Below the pieces are notes generated by a model that did not search any database, had not been told where the DNA came from, and was given only the letters and a program-made list of their open reading frames with translations. Shown here in pieces: positions 59,211 through 64,000 of a stretch of DNA of 64,000 bases (its first letter is position 1; each line of letters opens with the position of its first letter). The stretch spans positions 1,674,001-1,738,000 of the forward strand of contig NZ_CP026372.1 of assembly GCF_002953135.1 (NCBI RefSeq). Reading direction: 5' to 3'. The stretch comes from Sphingobium sp. SCG-1 (lineage in GTDB: Bacteria; Pseudomonadota; Alphaproteobacteria; Sphingomonadales; Sphingomonadaceae). The translations under genes were made by a program, and so were the position numbers.

Positions 59211-59576
59211 ATGGCTAAGCCTCCTTGTACAGTTTTCGTATCTGTGCGCCTGACCTTCGAGGAGAAGGCCCGGCTTGATCAGGACGCGGCGGGTGTGACC
59301 ACTTCCTCTTATTTGCGCTCCCGAATATTTGATTCTCATAATCCATCGCCGCGCCGTCGCGGCAAAAGTCCCGTGAAAGACCATCAGTTGCTTGCGCAGC
59401 TTTTAGGTAAGTTGGGGGAATCCCGGCTTTCATCCAATCTGAATCAGTTGGCCCGTATGGCCAATTCGGGAAGTCTGCCTGTCACTCCTGACACGGAAGC
59501 TGCCCTCATATCGGCGGCTTTTGAAGTTAAGGATATTCGCCGCATACTCCTTGTAGCCCTTAATCTTGAGCCATAG
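59211..59576 (+). CDS. mobC: MobC-type relaxosome accessory protein
   Basis: A 121-residue protein with an N-terminal ribbon-helix-helix-like start (VFVSVRLTFEEKARLDQDAAG, TSSYLRSRIFD) and the MobC-style C-terminus (LLGKLGESRLSSNLNQLARMANSGSL read in parts, AAFEVKDIRRILLVAL). MobC proteins bind oriT and help the relaxase melt it. It is three bases before the relaxase gene, so the two are one operon. Confidence 0.87.
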   Translation: MAKPPCTVFVSVRLTFEEKARLDQDAAGVTTSSYLRSRIFDSHNPSPRRRGKSPVKDHQLLAQLLGKLGESRLSSNLNQLARMANSGSLPVTPDTEAALISAAFEVKDIRRILLVALNLEP

Positions 59577-59578
59577 TC

Positions 59579-60862
59579 ATGATCCTCAAGGCATCAAAGC
59601 GCGGCGGCTCGACCCAGTTGGGGGTTCACCTGCTCAAGACCGAAGAAAATGAGCATGTCGAGGTACACGAAATCAGCGGGTTCATTGCCGACGATCTGAT
59701 GGGGGCGATGAAGGAAGCATATGCGCTTTCACGCGGCACCAGATGCAATCAGCATATATTCTCCTTGTCGCTCAATCCACCTGCCAGCGAGTCCGTCCGC
59801 GTCGAGGTGTTCGAACAAGCCTGTAATACGATTGAGGAACGGCTGGGCCTGAAAGGCCAGCCCCGTATAATCGTCTTTCATGAGAAGGAAGGCCGCCGTC
59901 ACGCGCATGCCGTATGGTCCCGGATAGATGCCGACACCATGACCGCCAAACCGCTACCGTTTTTCAAGACGAAACTGCGCGATATCGCCAAGGAACTCTA
60001 CCTCGAAAATGGCTGGTCGATGCCGGAAGGGTTCCGGGATTCCAAGCTGCGCGATCCGCGCAACTTCACGCTGGATGAGTGGCAACAAGCTAAACGTGCG
60101 GGCCTTGATGCCCGCGAGGTCAAAGCAACGATTCAGGAATGCTGGAACAAGTCAGATAACGGGGCAGCTTTCGCTAAAGCCCTTGAAGAGCGTGGCTTGT
60201 TTCTCGCGCAGGGAGACCGGCGCGGCCATGTAGCCGTGTCCATTGAGGGCGAAGCCTTCGCGATCGCGCGTATGATCGGCCAAAAGGGTAAGGAAGTATC
60301 GGCTCGCCTTGGCGATCCGAAAGAATGGCGGACGGTCGCTGATACCGTCCGACATATCGGTGAGACGGTCGCACCGCGACTGTCTCGCCATATCACAGAA
60401 GCCAAGCGTATTGCCGCAGAGGCAATCAAACCGCTCAACGAACAGAAGTTGGGAATGAAGGATGCCCATAAGGCCGAACGGCAGAAACTGGACCGGAAGC
60501 AGCGGGAACGTCTGGCGGACGAACAGCGCACAAGATCGACGCGGCTTCGCAAGGGCGTTTCGGGGGCATGGGATGTGTTGACCGGACGTTATTTCAAAGT
60601 CCGTAAACAGAATGAAATGGAGACCTATTTCGGGTTACAGCGTGATCGCAATCAGCGTCACGATCTGGTGCAATCGCAGTTGAAAGACCGTCAAGGATTG
60701 CATACCCAGATTTCGGCTGTTCGTGAAAGTCATGCGCGGCAGATGCTCAACCTGTATCGGGATGCGGCACGATATCGCCAAATGGCGCGTGATGGCTCCT
60801 CTGGCAGAGGGAATGAGGGTCGTGGCCGTTCCTCGCCTCGCGGACCTGAATTGGGGCGTTAG
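59579..60862 (+). CDS. mobA: Relaxase / mobilization nuclease (MobA/VirD2 family)
   Basis: A 427-residue relaxase that should nick DNA at oriT for conjugative transfer. The metal-binding histidine motif is FHEKEGRRHAHAVW (H101, H108, H110). Upstream are ENEHVEVHEISGF and YALSRGTRCNQHIFSLSL. No tyrosine occurs in the first 47 residues, where the nucleophile of classic MOBP relaxases lies; Y48 is the first. The C-terminal half is long, basic and probably coiled (about 280-400). No coupling protein or mating-pore genes are visible, so the element is mobilizable rather than self-transmissible on present evidence. Confidence 0.9.
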   Translation: MILKASKRGGSTQLGVHLLKTEENEHVEVHEISGFIADDLMGAMKEAYALSRGTRCNQHIFSLSLNPPASESVRVEVFEQACNTIEERLGLKGQPRIIVFHEKEGRRHAHAVWSRIDADTMTAKPLPFFKTKLRDIAKELYLENGWSMPEGFRDSKLRDPRNFTLDEWQQAKRAGLDAREVKATIQECWNKSDNGAAFAKALEERGLFLAQGDRRGHVAVSIEGEAFAIARMIGQKGKEVSARLGDPKEWRTVADTVRHIGETVAPRLSRHITEAKRIAAEAIKPLNEQKLGMKDAHKAERQKLDRKQRERLADEQRTRSTRLRKGVSGAWDVLTGRYFKVRKQNEMETYFGLQRDRNQRHDLVQSQLKDRQGLHTQISAVRESHARQMLNLYRDAARYRQMARDGSSGRGNEGRGRSSPRGPELGR

Positions 60863-61118
60863 ATGTTTGCCTGACCTCCTACGTCTGTCGGTCTGCCTGA
60901 TCCCTCATAACTTTGTCTGTTTTCCTCTTCTGTATTGCCCCGTCTGGGGCGCGTATTTGTTCGTTATACCAGCCGATGAATGACGATGGTGCAAGGCGTG
61001 TAAATAGCCTTCTCCACGTCCGTTCCGATTGCGAGGCAATGCACCTCATTCATATGGACTGATTTTTCCTTCTCAACGCGGCCCATCCGGGGCGGCGCAA
61101 GACATACAGGAGGAATCC

Positions 61119-61289
61119 ATGTTCAAAGTAACCAAAGCTGATCTGGCACAGAAAACCGACGCGCAACTAGCCGCGCTGTTTCAACAGGCAAGCCATCACC
61201 TCAAGCCTAGCATTTCTGATACACCACAAGCGCAATCACTTCTTGCCATGATCCGCGCCGAAATTACGCGTCGCGGACGACGTCCGTGA
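61119..61289 (+). CDS. Small protein of unknown function
   Basis: A 56-residue ORF with a strong ribosome-binding site (AGGAGGA, five bases before the ATG). The product is mostly helical and basic at the end (MFKVTKADLAQKTDAQLAAL, ITRRGRRP). It is not a known family to me. Location after the relaxase suggests it belongs to the mobile element. A frame upstream is open, but the strong site fixes the start at 61119. The 60863-61118 gap holds a short GCCCC/GGGGC hairpin at 60937-60950. Confidence 0.65.
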   Translation: MFKVTKADLAQKTDAQLAALFQQASHHLKPSISDTPQAQSLLAMIRAEITRRGRRP

Positions 61290-61308
61290 CGTAAGGCGCT
61301 TTGCATAT

Positions 61309-62046
61309 CTACTGCGTTATGACGGTGAAATATGTCAGATAGTTGTTCCCGTCCTTCGTGCAGAATGAGTCGCGTCCATTAATGGCGGGGTCGCTCATGG
61401 CAGCGGTCGAAAACATCGATCCATTCACGAAGCTGCCGGAGGAATTCGAAGCCAACACAGCAGGTGGCTCGCCACCGGGATTGTCTGCTCCAGAAAGCTC
61501 GTTGTACGCAATGCACGTCTCGCGCTTCACGTAATTCCGCATAACGACCAGTTCCGAGGTCGTACTGCTGCCGCCATCTGTCCCAACACCAGATATCTGG
61601 CGAACTCTGAAAGCGGCATGACCGGGAACATATGCTCCGGCAATCGAAGGCTCCCCGGTCGTCATGGCGTCAGCGACAGGCAAAGCCGGAGCTAAGCCGC
61701 CGCCATTTGCGTCGAAGAGGTGGCATCTTTTGTCAGAGGGAGCATTGCTGTTTGCGCTATTGAGCATCGTTCCATCATTCTTGACGAACAATGGGCTGCT
61801 GACATCAAGCATTGTTATATCGCAGTTGTTGACCAGCTTCATTTTCATGATGGCCTGCCGTATTCCGGTATTAATCTGGAGAATTTGCGCGGCTTGGGTC
61901 TTTGCCCTTTCAGGGGAAACGGAGTGCTCGCCGTTTCTACTAGAACTGGTGACCGCGTATGACAGAGCAGCGAACAGTGCGACTGTAAGCAGGATCAGAA
62001 AAAGTACATTGCCGCGCTCGGTCCGGCGTGCGCGCTCGTAACGCAT
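61309..62046 (-). CDS. Prepilin-like membrane-anchored protein of unknown function
   Basis: A 245-residue protein (from ATG 62046). The basic N-terminus RYERARRTERGNVL leads into one hydrophobic helix (FLILLTVALFAALSYAVTSSSR), then a large extracytoplasmic part with cysteines (NNCDITM, KRCHLFD, ETCIAYN, DSFCTKDG). The RGNVLFLILL...ALSYAV pattern recurs in alphaproteobacterial proteins that resemble minor pilins, as I recall. An alternative start is ATG 62064; a 17-base palindrome lies between the two. It is convergent with the small ORF and in an island with mob genes. Confidence 0.72.
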   Translation of the reverse strand: MRYERARRTERGNVLFLILLTVALFAALSYAVTSSSRNGEHSVSPERAKTQAAQILQINTGIRQAIMKMKLVNNCDITMLDVSSPLFVKNDGTMLNSANSNAPSDKRCHLFDANGGGLAPALPVADAMTTGEPSIAGAYVPGHAAFRVRQISGVGTDGGSSTTSELVVMRNYVKRETCIAYNELSGADNPGGEPPAVLASNSSGSFVNGSMFSTAAMSDPAINGRDSFCTKDGNNYLTYFTVITQ

Positions 62047-62063
62047 TGGTAATAATATTACCA
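62047..62063. promoter_or_regulatory. Perfect AT-rich palindrome at the start of the prepilin-like gene
   Basis: TGGTAATAATATTACCA is an eight-base dyad around one central A. It lies immediately upstream of ATG 62046 and just inside the longer reading from ATG 62064. This favours the shorter protein with an operator, or a hairpin covering the translation start. Confidence 0.5.
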
Positions 62064-62150
62064 TTTTGAGGTCTATGTTGCAACCCAGCAAAGTGTCGCC
62101 TTAATTGGCACGGCGTAAAGATCGCCTTCAGATATGTCTGCTTCTCCATA

Positions 62151-62666
62151 TCACTGCGCAAAAACGTGGATTTCGTCATGGGCAGTCTGGATGGTGAAAA
62201 CATCGCCGCTCATTTCCACGTCCCGCGCCATGGCCTGCCAGTCGATGTAAAACCGCAACGCTGCGGGAACATCCAAGCTTTCTTCAGTCAAACCCCGCAC
62301 ATAATCTGCAAGATCGGAATAGACGCCGTGATAGCGGTCTTCCAACGCCGCTCGCGCCTCGTCCAGTGATCCGTAATAGTTGACCAGTTCCGCGCCCAGT
62401 CTTCCATGCTCGACAACGAACGCGGCCTTTTCGGCTACGCTTTCTATCCCGGCATATTCTTCGATGCGAATGCCTTCGAAGCCCTCATAATCATGGATCG
62501 CCCATTCTTCGGCATCGGCAATCGGTGAAGCTTTGAGCATCTTGGCAATGTCGTCATAGATTGCCCAAGCGTCTTGGGTTGCTTCAATCCACTCGCCATG
62601 CAGGATGGCATTATTGTAGGCCGCCAAACAGGCGACATAGATTCTGATTTCTGGTTTGTTCTCCAT
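62151..62666 (-). CDS. ardA: ArdA-type antirestriction protein
   Basis: A 171-residue acidic protein of the ArdA family, which mimics B-form DNA and blocks type I restriction enzymes. It begins PEIRIYVACLAAYNNAILHGEW, then EWAIHDYEGFEGIRIEEYAG, FVVEHGRLGAELVNYYGSLDEARAAL and DRYHGVYSDLADYVRGLTEE, typical when read in order. ATG 62666 is the family-like start; the frame runs on upstream. ArdA is usually carried by conjugative or mobilizable elements and helps entry into a new host. Confidence 0.92.
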   Translation of the reverse strand: MENKPEIRIYVACLAAYNNAILHGEWIEATQDAWAIYDDIAKMLKASPIADAEEWAIHDYEGFEGIRIEEYAGIESVAEKAAFVVEHGRLGAELVNYYGSLDEARAALEDRYHGVYSDLADYVRGLTEESLDVPAALRFYIDWQAMARDVEMSGDVFTIQTAHDEIHVFAQ

Positions 62667-63099
62667 TTTGGTTCTCTTGGGGTTTGGGTTGCACATGCAA
62701 CCCGTTGCCCATCGGCGAGATTGGGGGAGCAAACGGAGTGGATGGCTTCGCGGGGAACCTGCTGCACGAAACGCAGTGGAGGAAGCTGGGCGGAAGGCAT
62801 TCCGAAGTGCGCCGGGGCAAAGCCCCAGCCCTTTTGCGTTAGCGGTCGTCACCAACTGGCCGAGACTACAGGCTCGGTAAGCGTCAGCGCATAGGACGCG
62901 GCCCGATAAGGAAACGCCTAGCAGCTAGATAGAAAGTCGATGTCGGGCTCGTAATGAAGTGTACCGCCATGGCGTTGAAATCAGCAAAAAATGTTAACCC
63001 AATGATTTAAAGTAACATTTTCCTAATGCTGAGTTTGGTGGCCGTGAAAAAGGTTCGCCAAACTGAGGGAGTAGTGTAAGCTTAATTCAGAGGGATTCA
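62667..63099. other. 433-base gene-free region between divergent ardA and AAA+ ATPase
   Basis: The left part holds the ardA leader palindrome and a GGGGC/GCCCC hairpin near 62816. The right part is strongly A/T-rich and holds two inverted repeats before the ATPase gene: AAAATGTTA/TAACATTTT (62988-62996 and 63013-63021) and CTGAGTTTGG/CCAAACTGAG (63029-63038 and 63058-63067, one mismatch). It likely contains promoters for both genes. No convincing coding frame was seen. Confidence 0.6.
62686..62703. promoter_or_regulatory. Palindrome in the ardA leader
   Basis: GGGTTGCA and TGCAACCC form an eight-base perfect dyad with a two-base centre, 20 bases before the ardA start. The half-site TGCAACCC recurs at 62079-62086, just upstream of the prepilin-like gene. 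It could be an operator that represses ardA after establishment. Confidence 0.45.
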
Positions 63100-64000
63100 G
63101 TGTCGAACGTTAAACAAATTCTCGCAATGCTAAGAAGCCGCGCCGAAGGCGATGAGGAAACCTTTTTCTCCATTGCGCTTCAAGTTGCTGCTTCTGAAGC
63201 CCGACAAGGTCGCCGCCAAACAGCGGAAGAACTTCGATCTGAGATAGATAAGGCTCGTACGAAGAGTTCTCGGGGTGCCTCCATCCCTATTAAGTTTTCC
63301 GCTCCAAGGGGTGACGTTCAAGGCCTCATCGAAATGCGAGAAGCGCGTTTCAAGCTCAAAGACGTCGTTCTGAACGAACGCCAAATATCGGGTATGGATG
63401 ATTTCATTCGCCAACAGCGGAAAAGAGACTGGTTGCGCGAACATGGCAAAGTGCCGAATCGCCGGATGCTTTTTGTCGGCCCACCGGGCTCTGGGAAAAC
63501 GATGTCAGCGGAGGCTCTGGCTGGCGAGTTACTGCTGCCCTTTTTTGTTATTCGTTTAGAAGCGTTGATCACCCGCTACATGGGGGAGACGGCGGCGAAA
63601 TTACGGTTGGTATTTGATGAAACTGCCAGACATCGCGGCGTTTATCTGTTCGACGAGTTTGATGCAGTAGGAGCCCAACGAACGGCGACAAACGATGTCG
63701 CTGAAATGAGACGTGTCTTGAACTCCTTCTTACAATTTATGGAGGAAGGAAATTCAACTGATAGCGTAATAGTTTGCTCTACGAACCATCCCTCCCTTTT
63801 AGATCGGGCCTTGTTGAGAAGGTACGATCAGGTTCTAGAGTTCGATGCTCCATCGGCAGAACAAATACAAAAGCTGATAATCACGAACGCTCAACCTGCC
63901 AAACTCGCTAGGATTTCTTGGAAGAAAGTTCTTGTTGCCTCCGAGGGGCTCAGCCAAGCAGAAATTGTTCGTGCGGTTGATGATTCTGTGAAAACCGCAA
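63100..64000 (+). CDS. AAA+ ATPase, IetA-like (runs off the window)
   Basis: The first 300 codons of an AAA+ ATPase, 3' end missing. Residues 1-60 form a helical region (EGDEETFFSIALQVAASEAR, QGRRQTAEELRSEID). Walker A is GPPGSGKT (127-134), Walker B is YLFDEFD (182-188), sensor 1 is STN (227-229), and the arginine-finger region is LLRRYD (239-243). The helical start followed by an FtsH/Lon-like AAA module matches ATPases encoded next to subtilisin-like S8 proteases in IetAS-type stability or defence pairs (recollection). GTG 63100 follows AGAGGG. Codon use is less G/C-biased than in the core genes. The expected protease gene would lie just beyond 64000. Confidence 0.82.
   Translation, partial: MSNVKQILAMLRSRAEGDEETFFSIALQVAASEARQGRRQTAEELRSEIDKARTKSSRGASIPIKFSAPRGDVQGLIEMREARFKLKDVVLNERQISGMDDFIRQQRKRDWLREHGKVPNRRMLFVGPPGSGKTMSAEALAGELLLPFFVIRLEALITRYMGETAAKLRLVFDETARHRGVYLFDEFDAVGAQRTATNDVAEMRRVLNSFLQFMEEGNSTDSVIVCSTNHPSLLDRALLRRYDQVLEFDAPSAEQIQKLIITNAQPAKLARISWKKVLVASEGLSQAEIVRAVDDSVKTA

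Noticed and set aside
60975..61061. A 28-codon frame between the relaxase and the small ORF
   Set aside because: No ribosome-binding site and no recognisable product.
1..64000. CRISPR arrays, rRNA genes, complete insertion sequences
   Set aside because: No regularly spaced repeats, rRNA signatures or transposase genes were seen.

Overview
The window is a 64 kb stretch of high-GC alphaproteobacterial chromosome. The best fit is a sphingomonad (Sphingomonadales), judged from gene content and protein style: petABC for cytochrome bc1, an NDUFA12 complex I subunit, a fused ThiS-ThiG, Hsp33, tRNA-Trp/secE/nusG/rplK/rplA, and a TonB-dependent receptor. Genus and species cannot be fixed from sequence alone. 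About the first 58.9 kb look like ordinary core chromosome. From about 59.1 kb to the right edge the sequence is visibly more A/T-rich and carries mobile-element genes.

Core, left to right. The end of argD and then argF (arginine) are separated by a palindromic repeat. They are followed by hslO, a small secreted protein, queC-queE (queuosine precursor), a secreted protein and a lipoprotein, and lipB. Next come a divergent membrane protein and a trmL-hemF-GNAT operon. The petABC operon (cytochrome bc1) ends in strong hairpins and is followed by apt. A complete tripartite RND efflux operon (adaptor, permease, outer-membrane factor) comes next, then galE. A fadB-fadA beta-oxidation pair follows, with a palindromic operator candidate upstream. 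A cytochrome b561-YceI fusion, a MobA-like/XdhC pair, and folE overlapping a pteridine-reductase-like SDR come after that. A patatin/3-hydroxybutyrate dehydrogenase pair, a zinc metallopeptidase, a ClpP-like protease, a glutathione peroxidase/M20 peptidase pair and a TRIC-type channel complete this half.

The middle holds the translation block rplA-rplK-nusG-secE-tRNA-Trp (minus strand), then aat, an S24-type regulator, NDUFA12, recX with a DUF192 protein, a fatty-acyl-AMP ligase, a GGDEF-EAL protein and an orphan ParA. An aroQ-accB-accC-arsC unit is divergent from the fused thiSG. A TonB receptor next to an atypical LysR-type regulator follows. Then come HU, two different L,D-transpeptidase-type proteins flanking a small lipoprotein, a MATE exporter and a YciI-like protein.

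Right end (about 58.9-64 kb): a run of five hairpins and an oriT-like repeat region precede MobC and a MobA/VirD2-type relaxase. These are followed by a small ORF, a prepilin-like membrane protein, an ArdA-type antirestriction protein and, running off the edge, an AAA+ ATPase. This ATPase resembles the partner of S8 serine proteases in two-gene IetAS-like modules. I read this as one side of a mobilizable genomic island with an anti-defence gene and a probable defence or stability module. Its other boundary and the expected protease gene lie outside the window.
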